A stretch of DNA of 47,715 nt from Parachlamydiales bacterium. GTDB lineage: Bacteria > Chlamydiota > Chlamydiia > Chlamydiales > SM23-39. Below, in pieces: positions 14,940-25,239 of the stretch. Location of the stretch: assembly GCA_019694475.1 (NCBI GenBank), contig JAIBBX010000009.1, forward strand, positions 1 to 47,715, written 5' to 3'. The notes below the pieces were generated by a model that saw only the letters and a program-made list of their open reading frames with translations, searched no databases and was not told the origin of the DNA. Both the position numbers and the translations under genes were made by a program. The number at the start of each line of letters is the position of its first letter. Within the stretch, counting starts at the first letter, position 1.

Positions 14940-16403
14940 ATGCCAAAAATTTTTTTGTGTATGCAAGAAATTTCTTTACGCAGCGCCATGCAGCACCCAG
15001 TTGCTAAAAGCATTTTAGGCAAGGTAGTTGTTTGCGCAATTTCTGAAGCGGTGGGAGGGATGATTGGAGCCTATCTATGCGGCCCTCTCTTTGGTCTTGT
15101 TTGCAAAGGATTGGGAGAAATCGTTCCAATCGCAGCAGCAGGCGCTGGATTGTTTCGGCTGCAAAAGCGAATCGGTCTTGTTGCCCTTGCTGTTTTGGGT
15201 GTGCCAAATCCTTTCGAGTCGATCCCAGCCTCATGGGGAATCCTTTCGAGTTTTAGTTCGAGTATGGGATATGGTGCCGGATATTGGCTGGGCCAAGGGG
15301 CTGGCACGATTTTGGGAGGATACGCCGGACTTAAGATGGCTGGAAGCGATGTTCCTTTTTGGGATCATACCGTTTCTTGCGATGGCTATTCCGTAGGCAT
15401 GACCAAATTCTTAATGGCCGGAGAGATCTTTGAACGGGTGGTTGCAAAATGCACAGTTCCTATTATTTCTCTGCCAGTTAATCTGGTTCGGACTGTATCT
15501 GCCATCGTTATCAAAGCAATTGCTTACAACTCCAATTCTGTGAGTGCGGCATTCAAAAGCCTTGTCCGTCAAAGAGGTCTGGGCCATGATGTACTGGTCC
15601 CTCTTTTCGTTAAATTGTTCTTGAGCAGGTATTGCCAACAGAATGCTACGCCGATTACGAATAAACTCATTTATGCGATCTCTCAGCCGTTCAATTTTGT
15701 TCCGCTTCTTTCTGCTCAGGTAAGGAAGTTTTTGTCTCTTTTCTCCGATCATTTCAAAGATGCAATTAAAACAATTGGAGGGCAAGGAGACAAGGTTACA
15801 ACATTGATCATGCGCAGGTTCATTCAATACAACGATCTTGTCCGCAATTCAGAAAGCTGTAAGAATGCGCACAATCTAGAAGAACTTGAAGCCGCGTTAA
15901 AAAACGAACTCGATATTTCTGAATGGAAATTGAAGATTTTAGAGCAAATAGAGATCGAATCAAAACTAGAACCTTCCATTGCTGCAAGCTTAAAATCGAT
16001 TGAAGATATCGAAAGGGAATTGATAGGCCAGTCGATCCTAAAGAATACGGCGGAGTTGAAATCTGCGATTGCGCTGCACAGCAAATACTTCCTCCTTTTT
16101 TTACTTCAAGATATCCAATTCAATCTTTTAACTCCTGAGGAAGAAAAACGGTTCTTCCTTGTGGCCGCAAACAATTACTTTTCCATCTATCCAGAAAATC
16201 GAGGGGTCCTTCTGGCTAAAAAGGTCGTCGATTTCGCGATTTCGGCATTTTTCTTATGGAAAATGAGGGTCAGCCGATTCTTCATGCAAAAGGAACAGGA
16301 TGTCATTCTGCTTGCGCCTGTTATGATCCCAGAGGATGTTGGGAAACGTCCTCCTTCTCCTTCTTCTCCGAATGAAGATTATGTGTTAGTTGGTAATAGT
16401 TAA
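14940..16403 (+). CDS. Unknown protein with glycine-rich hydrophobic N-terminal region
   Basis: About 487 residues; no family recognised. Residues about 25-140 contain several hydrophobic Gly/Ala-rich stretches (VVCAISEAVGGMIGAYL, GEIVPIAAAGAGLF, GYGAGYWLGQGAGTILGG), which could be membrane hairpins or amphipathic helices. The rest is mixed, with a charged helical section near 340-400. The frame is open far upstream inside the ABC-F gene, but ATG 14940 lies just after that gene's stop. ATG 14961 and 14988 are alternatives; none has a clear Shine-Dalgarno site. Its position in the accessory block between cdsU and ychF, and the multi-hydrophobic design without a signal peptide, make a secreted host-membrane protein possible. 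Confidence 0.55.
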   Translation: MPKIFLCMQEISLRSAMQHPVAKSILGKVVVCAISEAVGGMIGAYLCGPLFGLVCKGLGEIVPIAAAGAGLFRLQKRIGLVALAVLGVPNPFESIPASWGILSSFSSSMGYGAGYWLGQGAGTILGGYAGLKMAGSDVPFWDHTVSCDGYSVGMTKFLMAGEIFERVVAKCTVPIISLPVNLVRTVSAIVIKAIAYNSNSVSAAFKSLVRQRGLGHDVLVPLFVKLFLSRYCQQNATPITNKLIYAISQPFNFVPLLSAQVRKFLSLFSDHFKDAIKTIGGQGDKVTTLIMRRFIQYNDLVRNSESCKNAHNLEELEAALKNELDISEWKLKILEQIEIESKLEPSIAASLKSIEDIERELIGQSILKNTAELKSAIALHSKYFLLFLLQDIQFNLLTPEEEKRFFLVAANNYFSIYPENRGVLLAKKVVDFAISAFFLWKMRVSRFFMQKEQDVILLAPVMIPEDVGKRPPSPSSPNEDYVLVGNS

Positions 16404-16468
16404 TATTTTAATCGTATTTAATTAAATTATCAATGATGTTAAAATATAAACAACGTCATTGGAGTTTT

Positions 16469-17206
16469 ATGAATACTATTAATTTATTTGAAAGTCAGGC
16501 TGTTCCTTATGCTATTGCTCTAGCATTAGTTGGCTTAACCGCCCTAGCTGGAACAGCTCGCAGATATTGTCTGGCTGATAGAAATCCTGATTTAGAGACC
16601 ATCCATCGGCTCGCTGGGGAGATTGTTCAGCAGAAATTAACAATTGCTGATGCAGATGCTTATGATTTTGTAGCTACGCATAAAACTTATGTAGATGAAC
16701 ACGGCAGCAAGCATGCTAACCTTGCAATGATGGCAGCAGGACTTAGAGCAAATAGTCAAAAGCAGAAGTATAGCGATTCGCCTGAAGAGATCGTCCGTTT
16801 GGGGCAAGATCTTTTAAAAAAGAAAGCTGGCCAGTGCGATCATATGGCCGCATCAGTGATAGCAAAGATTGTCGAACATATCCGCAATGGAGGAGCTTGG
16901 AGCTCTGATGTCGAGTTGGTTGGAAATGGCGGCCATGCTTTTGTCATCATGAATCGACAAGGCGAATTGAACAATCCTAGGACTTGGGGAAAGAAAGCGA
17001 TCATTATTGACACTTGGCTTGGAAAATTGGGAGTGAACCCTAAAAATGCCCATGAACTTTCAGCGGGCAAAGATGGGGTTGTCTCAGGAAGAAAAGAAAT
17101 TTTGGCAAACGCTAGATTTTTCGGCGCAGATAGACTGAAAATTACCCGCTTGTTTACATCCGAAGAACTTCATTCGCTTGCAAAAAAGTCAGTTGTGAAA
17201 GAATAA
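16469..17206 (+). CDS. Membrane-anchored or secreted protein with Cys-His-Asp arrangement (possible papain/transglutaminase-like)
   Basis: 245 residues. ATG 16469 is chosen because TTGGAG lies just upstream; ATG 16433 has none. An N-terminal hydrophobic stretch (about 10-30, VPYAIALALVGLTALAG) is a signal or anchor. The C-terminal domain has Cys123 in AGQCDHMAA, His156 in GNGGHAFVIMNR and Asp181 in IIIDTWLGKLG, with spacing 33 and 25 residues. This order and local sequence (helix-start Cys, His in a strand, Asp in the next strand) match papain-fold transglutaminase-like or C58-type effector proteases. That is pattern-based, not a proven family. It overlaps convergent ychF by 18 bp. Confidence 0.6.
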   Translation: MNTINLFESQAVPYAIALALVGLTALAGTARRYCLADRNPDLETIHRLAGEIVQQKLTIADADAYDFVATHKTYVDEHGSKHANLAMMAAGLRANSQKQKYSDSPEEIVRLGQDLLKKKAGQCDHMAASVIAKIVEHIRNGGAWSSDVELVGNGGHAFVIMNRQGELNNPRTWGKKAIIIDTWLGKLGVNPKNAHELSAGKDGVVSGRKEILANARFFGADRLKITRLFTSEELHSLAKKSVVKE

Positions 17207-18283
17207 AATTACATCGCCATCGTGAACGATGTATTCGCGCCCTTCAGAGCGGGCTTTGCCCGCTTCTCTGGCGCCGACTCTTCCTTTATAGCGCAGCATA
17301 TCGTCGAATGAGACCACTTCAGCGCGGATGAACCCTTTCTCAATGTCAGAATGGATTTTCCCTGCAGCTTCTGCGGCTGGGGTCCCCTTTTTGATTGTCC
17401 AAGCGCGTGTTTCGATTTCACCTGTTGTGATATAGGTAATGAGATCCAAAAGTGAAAAGGCTTCGCGGATGAGCCGGTCAAGGCCTGATTCTTTCAGTCC
17501 GAGGCTTGCCAAGAATTCTTTGGCGTCGTTTTCATCGAGCCGAGAAATCTCTTCCTCGATCCGGGCGCAGATCGGGACGATGCGGGAGCCTTCTTTGGCT
17601 GCATATTCTCGCACCATTTGAACGAGCGGATTGTCGAGGGCGGGAACGTCTGATTCGCCTACGTTGCAAACATAAAGCACTTTCTTTTTGGTGAGGAAGT
17701 TGTATTGTTTGCAAAGCTCTTCCTCTTCAGGGGTGAGTTTGAGGCTGCGCATGGGTAGATTTTGATTGAGATGGGCTGCGCATTTCTTGAGCAGATCGAC
17801 AGTTGGTTGTAATTCTTTTTTGCCTTTTGCTTGTCTCTCGAGCCGCGAGAGGGTGTTTTCCACCATTTGGAGATCGGCAAGGATCAGTTCAAGTGTGATC
17901 ACTTCAATGTCATCAAGTGGATTGACTCTTCCAGAAACATGGATGACGTTTGGATCTTCAAAACACCGGACCACTTGCACAATCGCATCGGTTTCTCTGA
18001 TGTGGGAAAGGAATTGATTGCCGAGGCCTTCTCCTTGAGAAGCGCCTTTCACAAGACCTGCGATATCGACGAACGATACGGTAGCCGGGATGATTTTTTT
18101 ACTATGCGATTGTTCGGAGAGGGCGTTTAAGCGGGGATCTGCCAAATTCACCACGCCGACATTTGGATCGATTGTGCAGAAAGGGTAGTTCTCTGACGGA
18201 ATTTGCTTGCGGGTCAGGGCGTTGAATAAAGTTGATTTTCCGACATTGGGAAGCCCCACAATGCCGCAAGAAAGATTTGTCAT
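17189..18283 (-). CDS. ychF: Ribosome-associated P-loop ATPase/GTPase YchF (EngD/OLA1)
   Basis: 364 residues, the usual length. G1 motif GLPNVGKST (10-18), G3 [10 protein letters not shown] with [10 protein letters not shown] following, and a modified G4 (YVCNVGESD) in place of NKxD, as expected for this ATP-preferring Obg subfamily. The C-terminal TGS domain is recognisable: [20 protein letters not shown] to DVILFFHN. It binds ribosomes and is linked to stress and translation control. The start overlaps the ribF stop (ATGA), making it the last gene of the rpsA-to-ychF operon. In Chlamydia it is followed directly by cdsU; here an accessory block intervenes. Confidence 0.97.
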   Translation of the reverse strand: MTNLSCGIVGLPNVGKSTLFNALTRKQIPSENYPFCTIDPNVGVVNLADPRLNALSEQSHSKKIIPATVSFVDIAGLVKGASQGEGLGNQFLSHIRETDAIVQVVRCFEDPNVIHVSGRVNPLDDIEVITLELILADLQMVENTLSRLERQAKGKKELQPTVDLLKKCAAHLNQNLPMRSLKLTPEEEELCKQYNFLTKKKVLYVCNVGESDVPALDNPLVQMVREYAAKEGSRIVPICARIEEEISRLDENDAKEFLASLGLKESGLDRLIREAFSLLDLITYITTGEIETRAWTIKKGTPAAEAAGKIHSDIEKGFIRAEVVSFDDMLRYKGRVGAREAGKARSEGREYIVHDGDVILFFHN

Positions 18284-18768
18284 AGCTGTCTACCTAAAAG
18301 TTGTTCTGCAAGAGTTGTTTTTCCGTCTGCAAGGGCTTTCCGGATACGCGAAGAAGAGATCGGTTCTCCTTCAAAAACGATTTTCGGAAAATATTCTACA
18401 GTGATTCCGTTTTGAGCGCCATATTTGCGCACATTTTCTTCATTTCCTTCCCGATTTTTTCCGAACACTGAACCTTCTCCTAAAATGATGTGGGATAGGT
18501 CGAATTGATCGAGGAGCTCCTCATAGCGTGTAGCTGCAAATTCATCGGTGAATGGAAGTACGATGACTTGATCAGCAAATTCTCTCAAAAGCTCAACCCT
18601 CGTTTCATAGGGAATCAAAAGTTCTGGCGCCGGTGGCCGGATGATGCTTTGAGGATGATTTGAAAAGGTCAAAATGGTCGCATGGGGGAAAGAGCGCAGC
18701 CGTTTGAGCAGGGCTTGGTGGCCTAAATGCACTCCATCGAAAAAGCCGATTGTAAGGGCTGTTTTCAT
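18280..18768 (-). CDS. ribF: RibF-type FAD synthetase (FMN adenylyltransferase) domain only
   Basis: 162 residues. The nucleotidyltransferase domain is intact: GFFDGVHLGHQALL at 8-21, then IILGEGSVFGKNREGN and EGEPISSSRIRKAL, ending AEQLLGRQL. Bifunctional RibF proteins are about 300 residues and continue with a riboflavin kinase domain (usually from GRPYxxxGxVxxGxxRG). Here the stop comes precisely at the domain border, overlapping the ychF ATG. The stop is therefore part of a normal operon junction and not an obvious frameshift. It would adenylate FMN to FAD but not phosphorylate riboflavin, so a separate kinase or FMN import is implied. Start ATG 18768 overlaps the truB stop. Confidence 0.88.
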   Translation of the reverse strand: MKTALTIGFFDGVHLGHQALLKRLRSFPHATILTFSNHPQSIIRPPAPELLIPYETRVELLREFADQVIVLPFTDEFAATRYEELLDQFDLSHIILGEGSVFGKNREGNEENVRKYGAQNGITVEYFPKIVFEGEPISSSRIRKALADGKTTLAEQLLGRQL

Positions 18769-19448
18769 AGCTTCCTCACATAAGGGCTGATGTCAAACTC
18801 GCGGTTTTTGAGCAGCCCTTGCGAGATGCACTCTTCAAGACGAAATGTTCCTGAGCGGGTGCGAGTCAGCTCGAAGAGGTGGGCACCGCAGCCTAAAAAC
18901 TGACCGATATCATGGCCGAGGCTCCGTATATATGTGCCTTTAGAGCAGACAACTTTGATTTCAAGCATCGGATAGTTATATTGGATGCATTCGATCGCAA
19001 CGCGCACCTTGACAGGCTGTCTTTCGATGACTATGCCTTGACGCGCTAGATCATAGAGTTTTTTTCCGGCCACTTTTTTGGCTGAATACATCGGAGGAGT
19101 TTGAAGGATTTCTCCTTGAAAAGTTTGCAATGCCAGTTCGATTTCTGCAAGACTTGGCACTTTGTCGTTTCTTTCAACGATGGCCCCTTCCAAGTCATAC
19201 GTTTCGGTCGTAATGCCAAGCTGCAATGTGGCTCTATATTCTTTTTCGCTCGATAAAAATTCGTCGCTGCGCCTTGTATAATTTTTGCCGATGAGCATTA
19301 CCATAACGCCTGTGGCAAAAGGATCTAAGGTTCCTGCGTGGCCGATTTTTTCAATGCCCGTTATTTTGCGTAAAAGAGAAACAATATGAAAGGAGGTAGA
19401 GCCTGCTAGCTTATCTACCAGAAGAATGCCGTTAATTTGGGTGCTCAC
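18765..19448 (-). CDS. truB: tRNA pseudouridine-55 synthase
   Basis: About 227 residues. Motifs: NGILLVDKLAGSTS near the start, then GHAGTLDPFATGVMVMLIGK carrying the catalytic Asp of TruB, and the YTKR-like RRSDEFLSSEKEY region. VVCSKGTYIRSLGHDIG is the conserved C-terminal motif. It converts U55 in the T-loop of tRNAs. The start is ambiguous: GTG 19448 with GGA about six bases upstream is preferred; TTG 19478 would add ten residues and overlap rbfA by 47 bp. No in-frame ATG is available. It sits between rbfA and ribF as in Chlamydia. Confidence 0.95.
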   Translation of the reverse strand: MSTQINGILLVDKLAGSTSFHIVSLLRKITGIEKIGHAGTLDPFATGVMVMLIGKNYTRRSDEFLSSEKEYRATLQLGITTETYDLEGAIVERNDKVPSLAEIELALQTFQGEILQTPPMYSAKKVAGKKLYDLARQGIVIERQPVKVRVAIECIQYNYPMLEIKVVCSKGTYIRSLGHDIGQFLGCGAHLFELTRTRSGTFRLEECISQGLLKNREFDISPYVRKL

Positions 19449-19803
19449 GGGAATTCCGTTCTTTTTCGAGCTCTCCAAGAATTTGCTGGATTTTCATGTG
19501 TTCTTCGATCGAAGTATCGATTTTAAAACTCAGCTCTGGAAAATAGCGCAGCTGTACTTTCTTTGCGGCATGGACCGCGATGAATCCAGCTGCAGAATTT
19601 AGGGCGGCAAGTACTTTCGACTTTTCTTCTTCTGAACAAATCAGGCTAACGGAAACTTTCGCGTGGTGCAGATCGGCAGAGGTGTCCACATTCGTCACAG
19701 TCACGAATGTGGTCACATTTGGATTGCGCACTTCTTTTTGGATCACTTCAAAAATGACCTCTTTAAGAAGGGAATTAACACGGGCTAGTCGGTTCTTTTT
19801 CAC
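19432..19803 (-). CDS. rbfA: Ribosome-binding factor A
   Basis: 123 residues, the usual size for a single KH-like domain protein that binds the 30S subunit and helps 16S rRNA 5' maturation. Typical pattern: N-terminal RLARVNSLLKEVIFEVIQKE, then VTVTNVDTSADLHHAKVSVS, and a C-terminal strand/helix RYFPELSFKIDTSIEEHMKI with a Q/I-rich helix. It starts with GTG overlapping the infB stop by one base (TAGTG), so it is translationally coupled to infB. The order infB-rbfA-truB is the classic arrangement. Confidence 0.96.
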   Translation of the reverse strand: MKKNRLARVNSLLKEVIFEVIQKEVRNPNVTTFVTVTNVDTSADLHHAKVSVSLICSEEEKSKVLAALNSAAGFIAVHAAKKVQLRYFPELSFKIDTSIEEHMKIQQILGELEKERNSREHPN

Positions 19804-22220
19804 TATAAATCCTGCTCGAGATAGGTGATTTCGTAGGCTTGGATGATGTCTCCCTCTTTAATGTCGCTTTGACCTTCCAGAAGAATTCCGCACTCAAATC
19901 CTTTTTGAACTTCTTTCACGTCCTCTTTCATGCGTTTTAAAGAAGACATTTTGCCTTTCCAAATCACTTGACCACCCCGGATCTGTCGAACCAGGTGCTG
20001 ACGTTTGATATTGCCATCGGTGACTTGGCAGCCGGCAATCAGGCCCAGCTGGGAAGACTTGAAGACCGCTTTAACAAGAGCTTCGCCAGTATCAGTCTCT
20101 TGCTCGATCTTGTCGAGCAGCTGACGCATCCGGTTTTTCACTTCATCGATGAGATGATAGATCACGTCTTGAGTATAAACAGGTACTTTTTTCTGCTTAA
20201 TCAGGTCGTCAGCATGGCTTTCGATGCTAGTATGGAATCCAACTATCGTCGCTTTAGAAGCTGCTGCGAGTTCAATGTCCGACTCGGAAATCTCGCCAAC
20301 GTCGGCATTGACGATCTCAAGCCGCACTTTTTCGGAGCGGATTTTTCCAAGAGAGGTTTTGAGGGCTTCCAAGGAGCCTTGTACGTCGGCGCGCAGGATG
20401 AGAGGGAGGATTTTTTTCTCGCCGCTCTCTTTCTTCGCCATCATCTTTTCTAAGCTGCCCAGTTTTGGCTTGGCGGCTGTTTCCCGTTTGAATCCTTCAG
20501 CTCTCGCTGCAGCAAGCTCGCGGGCTTCTTTTTCGTTCTTCACAACGATGAATTCGTTTCCTGCTTCCGCAAGTTCTGACAAACCGGTAATTTTTACTGG
20601 TGTCGATGGACCTGCTTCTTCGATCATCTTACCATGATCGTCTTGCATTGTCTTAATGCGCCCGGAATAGTGTCCAAATACGATCGCATCGCCCTTTCTC
20701 AACGTTCCGTTCTGAACGAGAACCGTTGCGACAGCGCCGAGTCCTTTGTGCATTTCCGATTCAAGAACAGTACCGCGGGCTCTAGATTTAGGATTTGCTC
20801 TCAGTTCTAGAATTTCGGCCTGTAGAGCAATCATTTCCAGAAGTTCAGTAATCCCTTTGCCGGTTACAGCAGAGCAGTTCACAGTAATTGTTGTTCCGCC
20901 CCAAGCTTCAGGAAGCAAATCGCGGTCGGCCAGTTCACGATAGACTTTTTGGGCATCGAAATTCGGTTTGTCCGCTTTGTTGAGAGCAACCAGAATTGGT
21001 ACGCTAGCCTCTCTCGCTTGGCGGATAGCTTCTTCTGTTTGCGCCCGGATTCCCTCATCGCCTGCGACAACGAGAATCACGATATCAGTGACGTTGGCGC
21101 CTCGAGAGCGCATTTCAAAAAAGGCTTCGTGGCCAGGGGTGTCGAGAATCGCGACATCGCCTGCATTGGTCTTCACTCTAAAAGCGCCAATGTGCTGGGT
21201 AATCGCTCCAGCTTCGCCTGCGACTCTGTTCGATTTACGAATGTAGTCGATGAGCGAGGTTTTGCCGTGGTCGACGTGGCCCATAAAGGCAACCACTGGA
21301 CAGCGCAATACGAGGTCATCCAAAGAAGTTGTTCCCACTTCTTGGCGGATTGTCTGGTCGGTAATACGGATTCGCTCTTGTTCAGAGGTATCAATTTTGA
21401 TTTGGCAATCGAAATCATGACCGAGGAGCTGAACGACTGTTTCGTCATCCAGATAGTCATTAAGCGTAAGCGTAATGCCTTGCATGAAAAGTTTTGCAAT
21501 CAGCTGAGAAGCTTTGAGCTTCATTTCTTGCGCGAGATCTTTGATCGTAATGGGGAGTCGTACAGTCAAGTTTTTCGGTCGGATGATCTCTTCTTGAACG
21601 GCTCTGCGCAATGGTTTGTGAGCGCGTCTTTTGCGCCAAGCTTCGTTATCGGTGTCGCGCAAGCCTTGGCGGTCGCGGGAGTCGAAACGAACTTCTTCTT
21701 TGCGTTTTGCAGGTCTTAATTCCTTGCGCGGCGCTACAGCAGGCATTGGATGAGCCGGTTTGTAGGCTGGCTGTTCAGCCGCCGGTGCAGAAGCAGCAGG
21801 TTTTGCTTCAGGAGCTTTCGGCGCTTCAACTTTTTCAACTGCTGGGGGAGCAGCTGGAGTAATCGCTTCTTCCTTCGGAGCTGCTTCTTCTATGGCTTCC
21901 GATGGAGCAGTGATCTCCTCTTCAACAGCTTCTGCCGCTTTTGCTGCTTCTTCCGGGCTTGCAATAATTCGAGCTTTTTTCTTCTTAGGGATCTCGCTTT
22001 CTTTTTCTTTGGCTGCGAGCGTTTTTTCCGCCTGTTTTACAGCAGACGTAATCGTTGCATCCTCTTTAAGCCGCGTCAGCTTCTTCTTCGGTTCCCCTTC
22101 GCTTTCTTCTGCTGCTGGCTTTGGCGCCTCAACATTTGCTGCAGGCTCGACCTTTTTCTTGATCTTGAATGCTTCGGCAAGCTGGGTGTTTTTAATATTT
22201 AATTTTAGATGTTTACCCAA
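19803..22220 (-). CDS. infB: Translation initiation factor IF-2
   Basis: 805 residues. Residues 1-205 form an Ala/Pro/Glu/Lys-rich disordered extension with an N-terminal [18 protein letters not shown] segment. GTPase domain: GHVDHGKTS (314-322), DTPGHEAF, and ALNKADKP. Beta-barrel domain II, an IF-2 domain 3 and the C-terminal fMet-tRNA-binding barrel (ending [11 protein letters not shown]) follow. It delivers initiator tRNA to the 30S subunit. The start is TTG 22220, preceded by AAAGGGA six bases upstream that also contains the nusA stop. No ATG fits near this N-terminus. Confidence 0.97.
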   Translation of the reverse strand: MGKHLKLNIKNTQLAEAFKIKKKVEPAANVEAPKPAAEESEGEPKKKLTRLKEDATITSAVKQAEKTLAAKEKESEIPKKKKARIIASPEEAAKAAEAVEEEITAPSEAIEEAAPKEEAITPAAPPAVEKVEAPKAPEAKPAASAPAAEQPAYKPAHPMPAVAPRKELRPAKRKEEVRFDSRDRQGLRDTDNEAWRKRRAHKPLRRAVQEEIIRPKNLTVRLPITIKDLAQEMKLKASQLIAKLFMQGITLTLNDYLDDETVVQLLGHDFDCQIKIDTSEQERIRITDQTIRQEVGTTSLDDLVLRCPVVAFMGHVDHGKTSLIDYIRKSNRVAGEAGAITQHIGAFRVKTNAGDVAILDTPGHEAFFEMRSRGANVTDIVILVVAGDEGIRAQTEEAIRQAREASVPILVALNKADKPNFDAQKVYRELADRDLLPEAWGGTTITVNCSAVTGKGITELLEMIALQAEILELRANPKSRARGTVLESEMHKGLGAVATVLVQNGTLRKGDAIVFGHYSGRIKTMQDDHGKMIEEAGPSTPVKITGLSELAEAGNEFIVVKNEKEARELAAARAEGFKRETAAKPKLGSLEKMMAKKESGEKKILPLILRADVQGSLEALKTSLGKIRSEKVRLEIVNADVGEISESDIELAAASKATIVGFHTSIESHADDLIKQKKVPVYTQDVIYHLIDEVKNRMRQLLDKIEQETDTGEALVKAVFKSSQLGLIAGCQVTDGNIKRQHLVRQIRGGQVIWKGKMSSLKRMKEDVKEVQKGFECGILLEGQSDIKEGDIIQAYEITYLEQDL

Positions 22221-22223
22221 CGA

Positions 22224-23498
22224 CTATCCCTTTTTTTTTTGAATTTGATCCAAAATCCGGCCAGCTAAATCGTAGTAATTAACGCCGGGAACTTTGGCTG
22301 AAATTTCAGCAGGTGTTGACTGCATGAATTTGCGCATGGTATCAAAACCTGCGCCAATAAGGCTTTCCAAAATGAGTCCGCTGACTCCTTCGATTTTCAA
22401 CTTATCATCGAAGGCTTCATTTGCAGATTCGCTAAGTTCAGCCATTTGAATGGTGAGCAATTTTTGGTATTCGCTCATCTTTTGTACATCGATATCTTTA
22501 CCGATCATCTGACCGATCAGCCGGGCATTCATGCCCTTTTTCCCAATGACAGTCGGATAATCTTCGTCCATAACGACCATCCAGATCCGGTCTTCGTGGA
22601 CCTTCATTTTCCTGATTTCAGCAGGAGAAAGAAGATTTTCAAGCAATTGGACAGGGTCATCCGAATAAGGGACAACATCGATCTTCTCATTATTGAGTTC
22701 TCGGATGATGTTCTTGATTCGAGTTCCACGGACGCCAACGCAGGTTCCTACTGGATCTACTTTTGGATCATAGGAACGTACAGCCAATTTAGTTCTGTAT
22801 CCTGGATCGCGGACGATTCTTTCAATCGAAACCGTTTTATCGTGCAATTCAGGTACTTCTTGCTCAAAAAGCTGCTTTACAAATTCTGGGTGGCTGCGGG
22901 TCAATATAACCTCAGCGCCGCCCATTTCAGTGTCGCGCACTTCCAAAAGGAGCGCCTGTACTTTTTCGCCTGGATTGTAGCGTTCCAGTTTCGGATAGTT
23001 CCGTTCTGGTAGGATCGCTTCCACTTTGCCGAGATCGACAACAATTGTTCTCCCTCGGATGAAGCGCTTAACAGTGCCGGAGATGATCTCTCCGGCTCTG
23101 TGTCTATATTCCTCATAGATCACATCCCGTTCAGCTCCTTTGAGCTTTTGGGTGATGATCTGCCGAGCTGCTTGGGCAGCAATTCGGCCAAAATCTTGCG
23201 GCGTGATCGAGATTTCAAGCCACTGTCCTACTTGGCACTCAGGCTCAAGAGAACGGGCTTCTTCGATCGAGATTTCATCCGCTGGATTTTCGACTTTCTC
23301 GACGATTTTTTTCTGGGTGAAGACTTCAATTTCGCCCGTTTTCGGGTGAATCTCCACGCTTACTTTTTCGCCTAAGCCTTTCACGCTTTTGCGGGCGGCA
23401 GCTCGTAAAGAGTCTGCGATCGCATTGATCACAATCTCTCGCTTGATCCCTTTTTCGCGTTCTAGGTATTCAAAAATCGCTATGAGGTCCTTATTCAT
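22224..23498 (-). CDS. nusA: Transcription termination/antitermination factor NusA
   Basis: 424 residues: N-terminal RNA polymerase-binding domain (1-125), S1 domain (about 130-200, [19 protein letters not shown]), and two KH domains ([19 protein letters not shown] and [19 protein letters not shown]). A C-terminal helical section ([29 protein letters not shown]) resembles one acidic repeat. It modulates pausing, intrinsic termination and antitermination. It overlaps the rpsA stop by 8 bp, with GAGGA upstream. An A10 run lies just before the stop codon (positions 22231-22240 on the complement) and could allow polymerase slippage near the end. Confidence 0.97.
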   Translation of the reverse strand: MNKDLIAIFEYLEREKGIKREIVINAIADSLRAAARKSVKGLGEKVSVEIHPKTGEIEVFTQKKIVEKVENPADEISIEEARSLEPECQVGQWLEISITPQDFGRIAAQAARQIITQKLKGAERDVIYEEYRHRAGEIISGTVKRFIRGRTIVVDLGKVEAILPERNYPKLERYNPGEKVQALLLEVRDTEMGGAEVILTRSHPEFVKQLFEQEVPELHDKTVSIERIVRDPGYRTKLAVRSYDPKVDPVGTCVGVRGTRIKNIIRELNNEKIDVVPYSDDPVQLLENLLSPAEIRKMKVHEDRIWMVVMDEDYPTVIGKKGMNARLIGQMIGKDIDVQKMSEYQKLLTIQMAELSESANEAFDDKLKIEGVSGLILESLIGAGFDTMRKFMQSTPAEISAKVPGVNYYDLAGRILDQIQKKKG

Positions 23499-25239
23499 CT
23501 AAATCCTCGTCGTCATCTTCTTTGGACGCTTTTTTCTTCTTTTTCTTAGATTTTTGGCCGACAACGATATCGTCGCGGTTCAGTTGGTTCTTCTCGATCA
23601 AATATTCTTTGATAGAGAGGGCAATCTTTTTGTGCTCTGGATCGAGCTTGATCACTTTTGCTGTGACTTTATCGCCTTTTTGGATCACATCTTCCACTTT
23701 CGCAAATGGCTGATCAGAAAGTTCTGTCACGTGGATCAAGGCTTCAATGCCATTATCTAGCTGAACAAAGGCGCCGAAAGCTGTGGTTTTGGTCACAACG
23801 CCGTGCACAAGTGTTCCAACAGGCAGAGTCTTTTCAATGGTTTCCCAAGGATTGACGCTGAGTTGTTTTACGCCGAGAGTGATCTTTTTGCTCTCTTTAT
23901 CGACTGAAAGGATGACCGCTTCCACTTTATCGCCTTTTTTCAAGACTTCAGATGGGTGCGATACCTTTTTAATCCAGCTCAAATCGGAGATGTGGATCAG
24001 GCCATCTACGCCTGGTTCCAGTTCAACGAAAGCGCCATAGTTGGTCAGGTTGCGGATCTCAGCGATCACGCTGCTGCCGACTGGGTATTTTTTCTCAACA
24101 TCTTCCCAAGGATTGCGTTCGGTTTGCTTGATGCCGAGGGAGATTTTGCCTTCTTCTTTCTGTACTGAAAGAACGATGGCTTCCACTTCGTCGCCAACAT
24201 TGACCATTTCGCTTGGTTCTGTGATGTTCTTGGTCCAAGACATTTCTGAAACGTGAATCAGTCCTTCAATGCCTGGCTCGATCTCAATGAATGCACCATA
24301 AGAGACCAAGTTCACGATCTTGCCGCGGACTCTTGTTCCTGGCGGATAGCGTTTCTCGATTTCTTCCCATGGATTTTCTTCTTTTTGCTTCAGGCCGAGA
24401 GCAACTCTTCCTTTTTCGCGATCGACATGTAGAATGACCACATCGAGTTCTTGTCCCATTTGGACGAGCTCGGATGGGTGCTTGATTCTCTTCCAAGTCA
24501 TATCGGTGATGTGGAGGAGGCCGTCGATACCGTCGAGGTCCAAGAATACGCCGAAGTCGGTGACGTTCTTCACAACGCCTTTGCGTACCTCGCCTTCCTT
24601 GATGTTCTCAAGGAGCTCGGCTTTCTTAGATACGCGCTCTTCTTCAAGCAGCTCTCTTCTTGAAACGACGATATTTTTTCGCTCAATATTGATCTTGAGG
24701 ATTTTGAAGTCGTAAGTTTTGCCGACAAAGTCATCCAAATTCTTGATGCGCTTGTTGTCGATCTGCGATCCAGGCAAGAAGGCTTCCATGCCGATGTCGA
24801 CCATGAGTCCGCCTTTAACTTTGCGGATCACTTTTCCTTTGACGATCGAACCTTCTTTGCAATGGTTGACGATGTGTTCCCACTGTCTGAACTTGCGTGC
24901 TTTATCTTTGGACAATACGATCTGTCCATCATCGCCTTCAGCGGCGTCTAGATAAACTTCAGTGTCTCCGCCCAGATTGAGTTCTTCAGGTTCTGTAAAT
25001 TCAGAAATGGGTACGAGGCCTTCCGATTTGAGACCTACATCGACTACGACGTAATCTTTTGTGATTTCGACGATCCGCCCTTTCAAAATTTGTCCAACAT
25101 TTAAAAGGGAAAGGGTTCCTTCTTCATCCGCTTTTTTTCCGTAAAGTAAATCGCGGAATTGACGCGCTTCGTGTTCTTGAAAATCTACATCGTCGAGAAC
25201 GTTGCTGCTATTCCAATCGTGGGTGGGGTTTTTAGACAT
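23491..25239 (-). CDS. rpsA: 30S ribosomal protein S1
   Basis: About 582 residues with six S1 RNA-binding repeats. Repeats 3-6 are clearly conserved, each with G-x-V-x-x-(V/I)-x-x-(F/Y)-G-A/V-F and G-L-(L/I)-H-(I/V)-(T/S) motifs (for example [41 protein letters not shown]). A Lys/Asp/Glu-rich tail ends DEDLDE. It binds mRNA on the small subunit and helps initiate translation of weakly structured leaders. ATG 25239 (MSKNPTHDW) is preferred to an upstream TTG-type start at 25275, with AGGAG 13 bases ahead. First gene of the rpsA-nusA-infB-rbfA-truB-ribF-ychF operon. Confidence 0.96.
   Translation of the reverse strand: MSKNPTHDWNSSNVLDDVDFQEHEARQFRDLLYGKKADEEGTLSLLNVGQILKGRIVEITKDYVVVDVGLKSEGLVPISEFTEPEELNLGGDTEVYLDAAEGDDGQIVLSKDKARKFRQWEHIVNHCKEGSIVKGKVIRKVKGGLMVDIGMEAFLPGSQIDNKRIKNLDDFVGKTYDFKILKINIERKNIVVSRRELLEEERVSKKAELLENIKEGEVRKGVVKNVTDFGVFLDLDGIDGLLHITDMTWKRIKHPSELVQMGQELDVVILHVDREKGRVALGLKQKEENPWEEIEKRYPPGTRVRGKIVNLVSYGAFIEIEPGIEGLIHVSEMSWTKNITEPSEMVNVGDEVEAIVLSVQKEEGKISLGIKQTERNPWEDVEKKYPVGSSVIAEIRNLTNYGAFVELEPGVDGLIHISDLSWIKKVSHPSEVLKKGDKVEAVILSVDKESKKITLGVKQLSVNPWETIEKTLPVGTLVHGVVTKTTAFGAFVQLDNGIEALIHVTELSDQPFAKVEDVIQKGDKVTAKVIKLDPEHKKIALSIKEYLIEKNQLNRDDIVVGQKSKKKKKKASKEDDDEDLDE

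Noticed and set aside
19968..22242. Several long frames on the plus strand opposite infB (up to 256 codons)
   Set aside because: They lie fully antisense to an intact infB, have compositions dictated by its Ala/Glu/Lys-rich sequence, and no ribosome sites or family motifs.
23522..24955. Plus-strand frames opposite rpsA
   Set aside because: They repeat with the period of the S1 domains and are shadows of the repeat structure; no sign of coding.
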